A stretch of 64,000 bases of DNA from positions 1,798,001-1,862,000 of the forward strand of contig OZ244955.1 of NCBI GenBank assembly GCA_965222525.1, in the 5' to 3' direction. The stretch comes from CBDCUF01 sp965222525. Its GTDB lineage: Bacteria > Pseudomonadota > Alphaproteobacteria > Rickettsiales > UBA8987. Shown one piece after another: positions 41,007 to 50,587 of this stretch. The notes below the pieces were generated by a model, which had not been told where the DNA came from, did not search any database, and saw nothing but the letters and a program-made list of their open reading frames with translations. A program made the position numbers and the translations under genes. Numbering within the stretch: the stretch's first letter is position 1; every line of letters starts with the position of its first letter.

Positions 41007-41834
41007 ATGAACGAATATTACGAAGAAGTTGCGGAGAAAATTGAAAACGGTGAGTATTTCAAGGATGCGCATGAGTGGTATTTCAAGAAGTTTATTTATC
41101 CTATCACCGAACGCAGCCTGTTTGTCATTTTCACTATAATTGCGCTTTTTATATTTTCCATTGCAATGCGGCTAGTATTGGATGCCTTTCCTCTAACAAA
41201 AACTTTTCCTGTATTTGTAGAGATGAATGATACTGCGGAATCATACTCCCGTCTAACACCACTAGGTACACAAAATGAAAAAGATTCTAACCAGATATTA
41301 GCAAGATTCTTGGTTAAAAAATTTATCAAAGCTAATGAGGAGTATAATTTTGACAGGAATTTTCAAGAAATAAAGGCTAATTCACGATATGTAAAACAAT
41401 TTGGCAGCGAAAATATAACAAAACGCTTTTTGAGGAGTGTGAGTAAAAGCAACCCTCGTAGTAAACTCCGCCGCTACAGAACCCATACAGTTCGCAGGAT
41501 AAAATTCAATAACCGGTCTATAAGGGTAGTATCGATGGAAGAAAACAAGACAAAGACAAAAGAAAGTAAGCTTCAGAAATATAACATTCTTAATATTTTT
41601 ACAGAAGAAAAAAAACAGTCTAAACCTACGAAATATAAAGCTTATGTTGACTTTTGGGCAGATGAGCTTAATATAGAGTATCCGGATAGAAATAATAGAA
41701 CCAAATGGAAAGCAGAAATAGACTTTAGTTTTAGGGATGTAGATTATAATTATACGGAAAGGAAATTTGTTGATTTCGGTTTTCAGGTGACTGGATATAG
41801 GGTTTCGGAGGAAAAAAAGGATGAAGATAACTAG
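41007..41834 (+). CDS. virB8: VirB8-type type IV secretion protein
   Basis: Inner-membrane assembly factor of a type IV secretion system. The N-terminal cytosolic stretch ends in WYFKKFIYPITERSLFVIFT, the membrane span is about 38-60 and a periplasmic NTF2-like domain follows (AESYSRLTPLGTQNEKDSNQ, FLVKKFIKANEEYNF). It ends VTGYRVSEE as in VirB8. A strongly basic insertion of about 40 residues (around 165-210) makes it 275 residues, longer than the usual 230-240. It overlaps virB9 by 14 bases. Confidence 0.85.
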   Translation: MNEYYEEVAEKIENGEYFKDAHEWYFKKFIYPITERSLFVIFTIIALFIFSIAMRLVLDAFPLTKTFPVFVEMNDTAESYSRLTPLGTQNEKDSNQILARFLVKKFIKANEEYNFDRNFQEIKANSRYVKQFGSENITKRFLRSVSKSNPRSKLRRYRTHTVRRIKFNNRSIRVVSMEENKTKTKESKLQKYNILNIFTEEKKQSKPTKYKAYVDFWADELNIEYPDRNNRTKWKAEIDFSFRDVDYNYTERKFVDFGFQVTGYRVSEEKKDEDN

Positions 41835-42615
41835 CAAAATAATCGGTATATTTGCGTTATTTGTGATGAGTTTTTACCCGCCTCCGGCTCGTGCACTACA
41901 GGAGAGTGTTCCTGTATCTATGGATGAGCGTATCAAGGAGTATGTTTACAGCCAAGATGAGGTATATATCTTTACCGGCCATTTTCGCTATCAATCCATC
42001 ATCGATTTTGACCCTACTGAAGAGTTTGTTACTATTTCCATTGGTGACCCCACAAGCTGGCAGGTTGTGCCTAACGGCTCACGGCTGTTTATCAAGCCGG
42101 TTGCGCCAGATGCGACTACCAACATGACGATAATCACCAACAAGCGGATATATATGTTTGAATTATATGCCGAGGATGTTGATGATATAAGGGATGAGGA
42201 TCTGATATTTATTGCGAGGTTTAACTATCCGGGCACTACCGGCAACAGCAGTGATTTTATCAATATTTCACATGACGACTTGCCTGATTACAAGGAACAT
42301 CCGGAGAAGTATAATTTCAACTATACGATTTCCGGTTCGAGGGTTATAGCACCGATAACCATTTTTGACGACGGGGAATTTACCTATCTTGAGTTCAAGA
42401 ATATAAATGCAGATGTTCCGGCGATTTTCATGGTTGATGAGGATGGTGAGGAATCACTGATAAACTACCGCAAGAAGGGGAATTTTATCATAATTGAGCG
42501 TGTTACCGGCCAATATACTCTGCGTGACGGCAAACACACCGCCTGTGTATTTAACGAAACCAACCCACTTATCCGCAATCCTGAAAAGCGGAAACCTGTG
42601 TTGGGTGTGTTCTAA
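41821..42615 (+). CDS. virB9: VirB9-type type IV secretion protein
   Basis: Outer-membrane core-complex subunit. Signal peptide MKITSKIIGIFALFVMSFYP followed by ARA-Leu. The N-terminal domain has RIKEYVYSQDEVYIFTGHFR, FVTISIGDPTSWQVVPNGSR, LFIKPVAPDATTNMTIITNK and RIYMFELYA. The C-terminal domain has APITIFDDGEFTYLEFKN, IPAIF-like and VTGQYTLRDG. Length 264 is normal. No virB10 or virB11 follows, consistent with the split type IV systems of Rickettsiales. Confidence 0.92.
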   Translation: MKITSKIIGIFALFVMSFYPPPARALQESVPVSMDERIKEYVYSQDEVYIFTGHFRYQSIIDFDPTEEFVTISIGDPTSWQVVPNGSRLFIKPVAPDATTNMTIITNKRIYMFELYAEDVDDIRDEDLIFIARFNYPGTTGNSSDFINISHDDLPDYKEHPEKYNFNYTISGSRVIAPITIFDDGEFTYLEFKNINADVPAIFMVDEDGEESLINYRKKGNFIIIERVTGQYTLRDGKHTACVFNETNPLIRNPEKRKPVLGVF

Positions 42616-42624
42616 TGTTTTTCT

Positions 42625-42933
42625 TTATAGCAGATACCTACCGTGGTCCATGCTTTCGTGCAGGATACGCATGATGAAAATCGTCTGTTTTTCGGTACGA
42701 TAGAAAACAATATGTCTGCCGGATTTTTTGCCTTTGATAGCATTCGGCACACCATAGTGGCTCTGTCCTGTGTCTGGATTATCGGCTATATCTGTTATAG
42801 TTCCATAAAGCTGCCCGGTATATTTAACCGCTTGCTCTTCGCCCCACTGAATAGACGTATAAGCTGCAATAGCCTCAATATCATCCATTGCAGGCTCGGT
42901 GATAATCAATTCATATTTATTGCGGGATGACAT
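42625..42933 (-). CDS. ParE/RelE-family toxin
   Basis: 102 residues from MSSRNKYELIITEPAMDDIE. The beta-alpha-alpha start (ITEPAMDDIEAIAAYTSIQW), IADNPDTGQSHYG and the C-terminal HIVFYRTEKQTIFIMRILHE are the ParE fold. In the family it poisons gyrase; RelE-like relatives cut mRNA. It overlaps the antitoxin gene upstream by 17 bases. Convergent with virB9. Confidence 0.85.
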   Translation of the reverse strand: MSSRNKYELIITEPAMDDIEAIAAYTSIQWGEEQAVKYTGQLYGTITDIADNPDTGQSHYGVPNAIKGKKSGRHIVFYRTEKQTIFIMRILHESMDHGRYLL

Positions 42934-43201
42934 CGGGATTAACAACCACTTCTCCCTTTCCTGCTTTTTTCATACCGCTTTGCACTATTTCATCAAACAG
43001 CTCATTTGTAAGTGGTTGGGTACGGCCTTCCTGTATTGCCCTCTCTCCTTCCTCCAAAGCGGAAAGCAGGCGGTTTTGTTCACTTTCCCTTTGCTTGCGT
43101 ACAACATCCCGTATGGCCTCGGATATACTAGTATAATAACCGTTTTCTACCTTGTTACGAAGATAGAGCTCATCTATCTCCGGAAAAGAAACTTTCATCA
43201 T
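42917..43201 (-). CDS. ParD-like antitoxin
   Basis: About 94 residues from MMKVSFPEIDELYLRNKVEN; the longer frame is rejected because GGAG lies about 10 bases before this ATG. The N-terminal ribbon-helix-helix continues GYYTSISEAIRDVVRKQRES, and the acidic C-terminal tail (EEGERAIQEGRTQPLTNELF) would wrap around ParE. It binds its own promoter in the family. Overlaps parE, so translation is coupled. Confidence 0.8.
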   Translation of the reverse strand: MMKVSFPEIDELYLRNKVENGYYTSISEAIRDVVRKQRESEQNRLLSALEEGERAIQEGRTQPLTNELFDEIVQSGMKKAGKGEVVVNPDVIPQ

Positions 43202-43271
43202 TTTATTTTCTCCATATGTCTTTCCCCAATTATACCCCAATACGGGGAAGGTGGCAATATTAAGTTGCAAT

Positions 43272-43700
43272 TCATTTCGTTACTGCAATGTCCCTGATGA
43301 GGGAGAAGATTCTTCTTCTGGCTGCTTCGTTTCGGATATTGTGGTAGTTTCTGACCAGTTGCATGGTTTCCTTTTCATCAACCCTGTCGACCAGATAGTC
43401 TGTCTCATCGGATTGTTCTATAGCATCGGTGGGGTTTTTCAGATTACGACGACGCATCCAGCTTTCTACCCCTTCAAAGAAATAACTAATCGGAACATCC
43501 AGAATCACGGAGAAATCATATAACCTTGAGCTTCCTATCCGGTTTATCCCATGTTCATATTTCTGTACCTGCTGGGAGGTAATACCAATTTTCTCACCTA
43601 CTTCTTTCTGGGTCATACCGCAGATTGACCTTCTCTGCCGCAGCCGCATCCCGACATATCTGTCAACTGGGTGTGGGGTTCTTGTTTTTGTAGTGTTCAT
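43272..43700 (-). CDS. XRE-family regulator, alphaproteobacterial type, 142 aa
   Basis: Helix-turn-helix at about 16-72: GMRLRQRRSICGMTQKEVGE, then KIGITSQQVQKYEHGINRIG and SSRLYDFSVILDVPISYFFE. A charged C-terminal extension (about 75-142) ends in the SLIRDIA motif. This arrangement is common in Alphaproteobacteria, where such proteins regulate stress or envelope genes. It is next to ParDE but has its own spacing and divergent neighbour. Confidence 0.85.
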   Translation of the reverse strand: MNTTKTRTPHPVDRYVGMRLRQRRSICGMTQKEVGEKIGITSQQVQKYEHGINRIGSSRLYDFSVILDVPISYFFEGVESWMRRRNLKNPTDAIEQSDETDYLVDRVDEKETMQLVRNYHNIRNEAARRRIFSLIRDIAVTK

Positions 43701-43805
43701 TTGTTCCTCCTCATTGTTAGAAAATCTGACATTTCGTCAGGAATCCTGACGCTTGGAGGTTTTTTAGATGCTATCTGTAAAAAATACAACCTTTTATGAG
43801 ATAGC

Positions 43806-44051
43806 ATGATGAAACTTAATATCTGTGGGCATAATATACGAAAGAGACGTCTGGAATTAGGCATGACACAAGAGGAATTGGCCGCTGCTCTTGAGGTGGA
43901 TAGGAATGTAAAACTTACCAGAAGCAATATTTCTGCAATCGAAAATGACCACAGGCATTTGAAAGACTTTGAAGTAGTAGATTTTGCGGCAGTGTTGGAA
44001 ACAACTTTCGAAAAGCTGGTTGGCGCTGAAGGGTATGAGTCCAGCAAATAA
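43806..44051 (+). CDS. Small XRE-family regulator, 81 aa
   Basis: A single helix-turn-helix (IRKRRLELGMTQEELAAALE, then LTRSNISAIENDHRHLKDFE) followed by a short helical end. It is transcribed divergently from the 142-residue XRE gene across about 105 bases. It may regulate that gene or the acetolactate synthase gene 130 bases downstream. Confidence 0.8.
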   Translation: MMKLNICGHNIRKRRLELGMTQEELAAALEVDRNVKLTRSNISAIENDHRHLKDFEVVDFAAVLETTFEKLVGAEGYESSK

Positions 44052-44184
44052 CTCTTTTTCATAAAAAGCCACCTGCATAAGAGCTTTGCCTTTATCAAAA
44101 AATTGCTGTAGTTATTACCGGTATTAGTGCTATGTTGCGGGCTGTGGGCTGTAACCTAAAACCTGCAACCTGTAACCTATTATC

Positions 44185-45939
44185 ATGACCAAAAAACTTA
44201 CAGGCTCGGAGATTGTGCTGAAAACCCTGTCTGAACTGGGGGTGGATACCGTATTCGGTTATCCGGGTGGTGCGGTACTGCCGCTATATGACGAGATTTT
44301 CAAACAGAATCAGATTCGCCATATCCTTGTCCGCCATGAGCAGGGCGCAGCACATGCGGCAGAAGCCTATGCCCGCTCAACCGGCAAGGCGGGGGTAGTT
44401 CTCGTAACCAGCGGCCCCGGCGCAACCAATACAGTGACCGGCCTTACCGATGCCCTGCTCGACAGTATTCCGGTAATCTGCATCACCGGCCAGGTTCCGA
44501 CCCACCTTATAGGAAGCGATGCATTCCAGGAGGCCGACACGGTAGGCATAACCCGCTCCTGTACCAAGCATAACTACCTGATAAAAAAGACAGAACATAT
44601 AGCACAAACTCTTCGTGAGGCTTTCCATATAGCGCTTACCGGCCGCCCTGGGCCGGTGGTTATTGACATCCCCAAGGATGTACAGCTTAACCAGGCGGAA
44701 TATCATCCGGATGGCGAGCCCCACCGCCCTTCATATAACCCGCCGCAAGAGGGCGATGAGGAGATGATAAAACAGGCGGTAGCGATGATTGCCTCTGCCA
44801 AAAAGCCGGTATTCTACACCGGCGGCGGGATTATAAATTCCGAGGGGGCGGCCGAGTTACTTACCGAATTTGTCCGGCTGACCGGCTATCCTATAACCAA
44901 TACGCTGATGGGGCTTGGCGGCTATCCCGCCTCTGACCCGCAATTCATCAAAATGCTTGGTATGCATGGCTCATATGAGGCCAATCTGGCGATGGCCAAT
45001 TGTGACGTTATGATAAATATCGGTGCCCGCTTCGATGACCGTATCACCGGTCGTGTTGATGCTTTTTCAGTAGATTCGAAAAAGATTCATATCGATGTTG
45101 ATGCTTCCTCGATTAACAAGACTATCAAGGTTGATTTGCCAATTATCGGCGATGCGGCACATGTATTGAAACGTATGATTGCCATATGGAAGGATGAGGG
45201 CTGCAAGCCGGACAAAGAGGCGCTGGGCAAATGGTGGCAGCAGATTAACGAATGGCGGGAAGTCAAATCTTTTGCGTATAATCAGGGGGATAAGGATATA
45301 AAGCCACAATATGCTTTAGATAAGCTCAACAACATTCTGAAAGATAAAGATTTTTATATAACAACTGATGTCGGACAGCATCAGATGTGGGCGGCGCAAT
45401 ATCTCGAATTCGATAAACCCCGCCGCTGGATGACTTCCGGCGGGCTGGGGACTATGGGTTACGGTATGCCGGCAGCGGTAGGTACGCAAATCGCCCATCC
45501 CGACAGTATTGTGGTGTGTGTTTCGGGTGAGGCCTCGCTGATGATGAATATACAGGAGCTTTCAACGATTGCACAATATCGCCTGCCACTTAAAGTGCTG
45601 ATTCTGAATAACAGATATATGGGGATGGTGCGGCAGTGGCAGGAGCTATTCCACGGTGACCGCTATTCCGAAAGCTATATGGATGCACTGCCGGATTTTG
45701 TAGCGCTGGCTGAATCCTTCGGAATCAAGGGTATGCGTTGCGAGAAGCCTGATAATGTTGAGGATGCGTTACAGCAAATGCTTGAATATGACGGTGCGGT
45801 TATTATGGATATGGTTGTCGACCAGACGGAGAATGTATATCCGATGATTCCGGCCGGTGCCGCCCATTACGAGATAAAACTCAACCCCAACTCCCCCGAC
45901 ATAAAAGTCAACAAATCCACCGCCGCAAAGCAGGTTTGA
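44185..45939 (+). CDS. ilvB: Acetolactate synthase large (catalytic) subunit
   Basis: Thiamine-diphosphate enzyme joining pyruvate with pyruvate or 2-oxobutyrate, the first step of branched-chain amino acid synthesis. 584 residues. It has the TPP glutamate region VFGYPGGAVLPLYDEIFKQN, HEQGAAHAAEAYARSTGKAG, a central FAD-binding domain (GGGIINSEGAAELLTEFVRL) and the C-terminal TPP motif GLGTMGYGMPAAVGTQIAHP to NNRYMGMVRQWQE. The regulatory subunit gene (ilvN/ilvH) and ilvC, usually directly downstream, are absent here. A leader of short AACCTGCAACCTGTAACCT repeats precedes the start. Confidence 0.93.
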   Translation: MTKKLTGSEIVLKTLSELGVDTVFGYPGGAVLPLYDEIFKQNQIRHILVRHEQGAAHAAEAYARSTGKAGVVLVTSGPGATNTVTGLTDALLDSIPVICITGQVPTHLIGSDAFQEADTVGITRSCTKHNYLIKKTEHIAQTLREAFHIALTGRPGPVVIDIPKDVQLNQAEYHPDGEPHRPSYNPPQEGDEEMIKQAVAMIASAKKPVFYTGGGIINSEGAAELLTEFVRLTGYPITNTLMGLGGYPASDPQFIKMLGMHGSYEANLAMANCDVMINIGARFDDRITGRVDAFSVDSKKIHIDVDASSINKTIKVDLPIIGDAAHVLKRMIAIWKDEGCKPDKEALGKWWQQINEWREVKSFAYNQGDKDIKPQYALDKLNNILKDKDFYITTDVGQHQMWAAQYLEFDKPRRWMTSGGLGTMGYGMPAAVGTQIAHPDSIVVCVSGEASLMMNIQELSTIAQYRLPLKVLILNNRYMGMVRQWQELFHGDRYSESYMDALPDFVALAESFGIKGMRCEKPDNVEDALQQMLEYDGAVIMDMVVDQTENVYPMIPAGAAHYEIKLNPNSPDIKVNKSTAAKQV

Positions 45940-46055
45940 TTCTCACTATTTTACAGCAAGTTAACTAAAAAATATTTATGGCTGATCTCCTTGCGTGTAT
46001 ATTTTTCTTGAATCTTTGGTTTCAGTTTTGCCAAATTTTCGGAGAGCATACTATG

Positions 46056-46811
46056 CTAATCTCTCGTCAAACTCATATTACTCCTGCAAAGAAACGCCAG
46101 GTAATCATTCAGGTCTTGGGGGGTACCAATTCCATGCATATCTTGTGGGGCAATGTCGTAAATACCGATTTTGCAGTTGTTTTTAACCGCATAATTATAA
46201 ACGGGGCAGATATAGAACTCGCCGCCAACCCTGTCATTTTCGACAATCATATCGATCGCCGCATCGACAAAATTTCTGCCCTTGCTGAAATAGTAAATTC
46301 CGACCGTGGCTATATCAGATATGGGCTGCTTTTCGGCGACACGCTTCACAAGCCCGCCATCATCCAGCTCAACGAATGACCATTTATTATTTTTCTCTTC
46401 ATCACGGAAAGTCAGGATGGAACCGCAAAGCCCGCGCTTGTCACAATCCGCTACAAAATCGTTAATATCAATATCGACAATCTGGTCGGAATTGGCAAAC
46501 AGCAGAGGCGCATCATTATTGATATATTTTCTGGCATACAGCGCAGTACAGGCCGTACCTTCAGTAAGTTTATCGACTGTTATATAAGTCACCCCATATT
46601 TTTCGGCAATCTCCTGAGCAGCCGCATTCTCAACATGCTCTCTGCGTGCAATCAGGATATAATTCGCCCCAGGAGCGTTAACATTCCGCAATACCCGCTC
46701 TATCATGGGTATGCCATCAACATCTATAAAGGGTTTCGGAGTAGTGTAACCGGCATCAAGGAAGCGCCTGCCCTCACCAGCCATAGGAATGACTATATTC
46801 ATACTGCACAT
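46056..46811 (-). CDS. Sugar-phosphate nucleotidyltransferase
   Basis: Probably activates a sugar 1-phosphate with an NTP. About 251 residues from MCSMNIVIPMAGEGRRFLDA (AAGGG 8 bases before the ATG). It has TPKPFIDVDGIPMIERVL, TEGTACTALYA, the metal site FANSDQIVDIDI and a late GGEFYICPVYN. The IPMAGEGRRF loop is the GxGxR-type nucleotide-binding start. Its start overlaps the end of the HAD phosphatase gene by 38 bases, so the two work as a pair. Confidence 0.85.
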   Translation of the reverse strand: MCSMNIVIPMAGEGRRFLDAGYTTPKPFIDVDGIPMIERVLRNVNAPGANYILIARREHVENAAAQEIAEKYGVTYITVDKLTEGTACTALYARKYINNDAPLLFANSDQIVDIDINDFVADCDKRGLCGSILTFRDEEKNNKWSFVELDDGGLVKRVAEKQPISDIATVGIYYFSKGRNFVDAAIDMIVENDRVGGEFYICPVYNYAVKNNCKIGIYDIAPQDMHGIGTPQDLNDYLAFLCRSNMSLTRD

Positions 46812-47454
46812 GACGCTGCCCTTCTGTTGATTCAATTTTGGCTATTTCCCTTGTTATATTGCGATAATTCACCTCTCGAACATCGCCGATGATCATAACA
46901 TGCGCTCCACTGGCACGGGCAGCCTCTATACCGTGGAAATTATCCTCCAGCACAAGGCATTCACTAGGTTGCAAACCAAGCATCCGCATTGCCTTCTGGT
47001 ATATTTCAGGATCGGGTTTTGGATGGGTAACATCCTGGTTTGACAGGGTAAATTCAAGAAATTCAGCGAGTCCACCATTTTCCATAAACATTTTTATAGT
47101 TTCAGGAACAGAATTGGAACAAACCGTCATTTTATAACCATCATCACGTAAATGTGACAGAGCTTCTATATGCTTACGACGTGGACGGAATTTCTGTTCA
47201 GCTATTTCATAGGTATATTTTTGTTTCAGTGTGTTGATATCTTCGAATTGTGCCACTTTCACCCCCTGCTCATATGCCAGCAGGGCCAGTTTTTTGCGGG
47301 TAGGCAGGCCATCATAGCATTCCAGATGGTCCTTGCGTGAAATCGGGTTATAACCGAAATTTTCCAGGGCAAGGTTGAAGGCCTCATAATGCCAGTCCTT
47401 GGCGTCTACCAGAACCCCGTCCATATCAAATAATATCGCTTTTATCTTGGTCAT
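46774..47454 (-). CDS. HAD-family hydrolase (phosphoglucomutase/phosphatase-like)
   Basis: 226 residues with HAD motif I FDMDGVLVDAKDWHYEAF, motif II TVCSNS, motif III HPKPDPEIYQKAM and motif IV VLEDNFHGIEAARASG. These are the subfamily features of beta-phosphoglucomutase-like phosphatases. Expressed ahead of and overlapping the nucleotidyltransferase gene, so it likely acts on the same sugar phosphate, perhaps for surface polysaccharide. Confidence 0.88.
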   Translation of the reverse strand: MTKIKAILFDMDGVLVDAKDWHYEAFNLALENFGYNPISRKDHLECYDGLPTRKKLALLAYEQGVKVAQFEDINTLKQKYTYEIAEQKFRPRRKHIEALSHLRDDGYKMTVCSNSVPETIKMFMENGGLAEFLEFTLSNQDVTHPKPDPEIYQKAMRMLGLQPSECLVLEDNFHGIEAARASGAHVMIIGDVREVNYRNITREIAKIESTEGQRHVQYEYSHSYGW

Positions 47455-47706
47455 AGTGACAAAAATTATCGGTTGAATGAATGGAGTGTAGCATAAAAAA
47501 GATAAATGTTAAATAAAATTTTAACTTTTTGTTAACTAATATTGACTAATGAAAATCTTTTTGTCATAATGCCTCACCCTGACATGATAAAGTAACAGAT
47601 AAAGAAATTAGATTATCCTCTTATCATATTGGAGTTTATTTATCAAGGGGTGGTCGCAACTTTGTTTAACAAAAGGTTAATTGATAGATTCGGAGTACAG
47701 AACAAA

Positions 47707-48498
47707 ATGCATATACAGACACATCACACTGCTCATAATCACTATGAGGCCCCCCATACAAATTACGTCAAATATACGGATATCTCCCACACCCCGAATG
47801 ATACATGTATATATGCAATCGGCGATATTCACGGAAAAGTTGGGCTCTTACGTCAGTTGCATCAGATTATCGAAGAGGATGCCAGAAAGCGTATGTCCTC
47901 CCGCAAATGCCTGATTTATCTTGGGGATTATGTCGATCGCGGGCAAAATTCGCGGGAAGTACTTGATTTGCTGATTAACCACTCGCCGGAAGGCTTTGAA
48001 ACCGTATTTCTCAAGGGAAACCATGAGGATGCAATGATGCAGTTCCTGGATAGCGAGGATGGTTGTGAATCCTGGCTGTCATGGGGGGGTGATGCCACTT
48101 TACAGAGTTATGGTGTATTCATGCGCTGTGAGCGTGGTAAGAAGCTGGATTACCTTGCGCTACAGGATGAATTTGCCAGGAAATTCCCTGCGCAGCACAG
48201 GCGTTTTTGTGAAAAACTGAAACTGTCACATATCGAGGGTGATTATATGTTTGTCCATGCCGGATTACGCCCTGGAGTGCCGATAGAGCAGCAGACTGCG
48301 AAGGATATGATGTCAATACGAAGCGGATTCGTTGACAGTGAACATAAATTCGATAAAACAATTGTCTTCGGCCATACGATTTTTAACTCACCAATGGCGG
48401 AAAACGGCCGTATCGGTGTGGATACAGGGGCTTATGCTACGGGAAGGCTGACGGCGGTCGTGCTGGAGGGAACTGAAGTCGGATTTCTTAATACATAG
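47707..48498 (+). CDS. Metallophosphoesterase, Ser/Thr protein phosphatase type
   Basis: 263 residues from MHIQTHHTAHNHYEAPHTNY; a TTG frame 26 codons upstream is less likely. It has the metal motifs IGDIHGK (first), LGDYVDRGQNSREV (second) and LKGNHEDAMMQFL (third), then a late FVHAGLRPGVP and VFGHTIF. This matches bacterial PrpA-like phosphatases that remove phosphate from proteins or small molecules. A histidine-rich N-terminus is unusual. Confidence 0.88.
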   Translation: MHIQTHHTAHNHYEAPHTNYVKYTDISHTPNDTCIYAIGDIHGKVGLLRQLHQIIEEDARKRMSSRKCLIYLGDYVDRGQNSREVLDLLINHSPEGFETVFLKGNHEDAMMQFLDSEDGCESWLSWGGDATLQSYGVFMRCERGKKLDYLALQDEFARKFPAQHRRFCEKLKLSHIEGDYMFVHAGLRPGVPIEQQTAKDMMSIRSGFVDSEHKFDKTIVFGHTIFNSPMAENGRIGVDTGAYATGRLTAVVLEGTEVGFLNT

Positions 48499-48594
48499 TA
48501 AGAATTGTTTGTAGAAACTATATAACAAGAAATAATCCATTAACATTGACAAAAGGTAAAAACAAGTAAACTATATACTCACAGGAAATTAACC

Positions 48595-50049
48595 ATGATA
48601 AGGCATAAGGTAGGCATATTAATTTTATTCGCGGATGTATTGGCACTGGTAAGCGCCTTCCTGGTGTCGGTGATTGTAACACCATATATTCCCGAAACCA
48701 TGTTGAGTACCCCAGTTTCCGAGCGCAGCACATATGAAATCTATGGCCACCTTAACTATTTCATCGCACTCTCGGTTATCGTACTGTTTATGTTCCATAA
48801 CAAGCGCCACTACAGATGGCGGATTCCATGGTGGAGCCAGGTTCAATATGTAGCAATCATGCTGCTGATAGCCCTGGTTGTAGATGGGTTTATCCTGTTC
48901 TCGCTCAAGCAACCATTTTCCAGAATATCGGTATTCCTGTCATGGAGCTGTGCACTGGTATTTATACTACTGGGTCGGCAAATTATTCGTATTACACTGG
49001 AACAATCGGGAAACTGGGTGTTTTCCTCGGTAATAATCGGCGACAGGGAAACCGTTATGGATACGCTCCATGCGCTTTCCTCCGATTCATATACCGGTTG
49101 CAAGGTGCATACGCTGATACTGTGCGAAGATGAAGATTCCGATATAGACCGCAGTCTTCTACCCCCGAAATATCGTGATATCATGGTGGTACATCTGCCG
49201 GCAGGACATGAATCATATACCAATTACATTAAAAACAATCCGTCGGAATTCTATATCATTGCGCTGGATGCGGTAAGTGAGGACGGGAGGGATAAAATAT
49301 TCACCCTGCTCGACAGGCTGAATACCGATTATATAATGATTCCGCCGATGAGCAGGTTGTCGCTGTATGGAGTGGAACCGCAATATTTCTTCGGCCACGA
49401 CATCATGTTCCTGCGCGCACGCTATAAGATAAACTCACCGCTTGGACGCTTTGTTAAACGGGCGGTGGATATAATGGGAGCGCTTTGTGCCCTGGCTATT
49501 TTATTGCCGTTCCTGCCGATAATTGCGTATTTCATCAGGCAGGATGGTGGCCCTGTGTTTTATGCGGGAACCAGGGTAGGCAAAAATGGCAGGGTGTTTA
49601 AATGCTGGAAACTGCGCACGATGGTGCTGGACGCCAATGAAAAACTGGAGCAATTACTGGCAAGGGATATGAAAGCAAGAGCGGAATATGAAAAATACTG
49701 CAAGTTACGCAATGACCCGCGTATTACCAAAATTGGACGAATCCTGCGCAAGGGCAGTATAGATGAGCTGCCGCAGCTACTTAATGTGGTTAAAGGCGAT
49801 ATGAGTCTGGTCGGCCCGCGCCCTATACTGGAGTCCGAGCGTGAAGCATATGGCGACAAGCTCGACCTGTACTGTGCCGTAAAGCCTGGAATCACAGGCT
49901 TATGGCAGGTTAGCGGTCGCAACGAAGCGACTTTCAGCCAGCGTATTCATCTGGATAAATGGTATATCAATAACTGGTCGGTCTGGCATGATTTTGTCAT
50001 CATGTTCAAAACTGTCCGTACTGTTATATTCCCAACCGGAGCGTTTTAA
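48595..50049 (+). CDS. Undecaprenyl-phosphate sugar phosphotransferase
   Basis: Starts surface polysaccharide synthesis by moving a sugar phosphate onto undecaprenyl phosphate. 484 residues. There are four or five N-terminal membrane spans (about 5-25, 45-65, 82-105, 112-130), a cytosolic nucleotide-binding-like middle and a re-entrant helix (about 295-315). The catalytic domain has GPVFYAGTRVGKNGRVFKCW, KLRTMVLDAN, LRKGSIDELPQLLNVVKGDM, SLVGPRPILE and VKPGITGLWQVSGRN, the WcaJ/PssY pattern. It follows the phosphatase after about 95 bases. Confidence 0.92.
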   Translation: MIRHKVGILILFADVLALVSAFLVSVIVTPYIPETMLSTPVSERSTYEIYGHLNYFIALSVIVLFMFHNKRHYRWRIPWWSQVQYVAIMLLIALVVDGFILFSLKQPFSRISVFLSWSCALVFILLGRQIIRITLEQSGNWVFSSVIIGDRETVMDTLHALSSDSYTGCKVHTLILCEDEDSDIDRSLLPPKYRDIMVVHLPAGHESYTNYIKNNPSEFYIIALDAVSEDGRDKIFTLLDRLNTDYIMIPPMSRLSLYGVEPQYFFGHDIMFLRARYKINSPLGRFVKRAVDIMGALCALAILLPFLPIIAYFIRQDGGPVFYAGTRVGKNGRVFKCWKLRTMVLDANEKLEQLLARDMKARAEYEKYCKLRNDPRITKIGRILRKGSIDELPQLLNVVKGDMSLVGPRPILESEREAYGDKLDLYCAVKPGITGLWQVSGRNEATFSQRIHLDKWYINNWSVWHDFVIMFKTVRTVIFPTGAF

Positions 50050-50054
50050 CCAGT

Positions 50055-50354
50055 CTATTTCAGGAAACCGTCAATTGCCCAGCCAACCGACTTGGTAACC
50101 AATACCCCTACAAAGAACGCCACAAAACCCATTAAGGTAGTTGCAACCTCTATAAATAATTGAGCTCCCCCACCCATATATCTATCGGCAATCCGCAAAC
50201 TATATTCGGATATCTGGTCTACACCATAAAACATATACCACATCGCTACCGCAACACCTATCACGATAGAGAGCCGCCTAAAACCTTCTCTTAAGCCGTG
50301 CCTATCATAGGGAGTAACTATACGGCCAAAAACCATTGATTCATTATCAGACAT
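50055..50354 (-). CDS. Small two-helix membrane protein, 99 aa
   Basis: Start at MSDNESMVFGRIVTPYDRHG, chosen because GGAGG lies 8 bases before it. A basic cytosolic N-terminus is followed by two hydrophobic segments (about 31-50 and 70-92) joined by a short loop (YGVDQISEYSLRIADRYMGG). No family recognised. Convergent with the sugar transferase gene. Confidence 0.6.
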   Translation of the reverse strand: MSDNESMVFGRIVTPYDRHGLREGFRRLSIVIGVAVAMWYMFYGVDQISEYSLRIADRYMGGGAQLFIEVATTLMGFVAFFVGVLVTKSVGWAIDGFLK

Positions 50355-50587
50355 AAAAACCTCCATTTTGTTACCTGACGGATTATACATCCGCAAGTAC
50401 TGTGAATGATGGCACAAGAAAGTTGCACATACAAAATAGATTGTTGATATAAATCAAATTTTTACTATTTATCGACAATCCATGTTGCGCAAATGCCACG
50501 TACTTTGTGCCAATCGTTGCAATTATACAGCATTTGCTTCATAATGGCAAATTCCGTATAAAGCCATTATTCAGGGAATAATATCAT

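Noticed and set aside
41007..42615. Complete conjugative or type IV secretion operon
   Set aside because: Only virB8 and virB9 are here; the genes on either side are unrelated.
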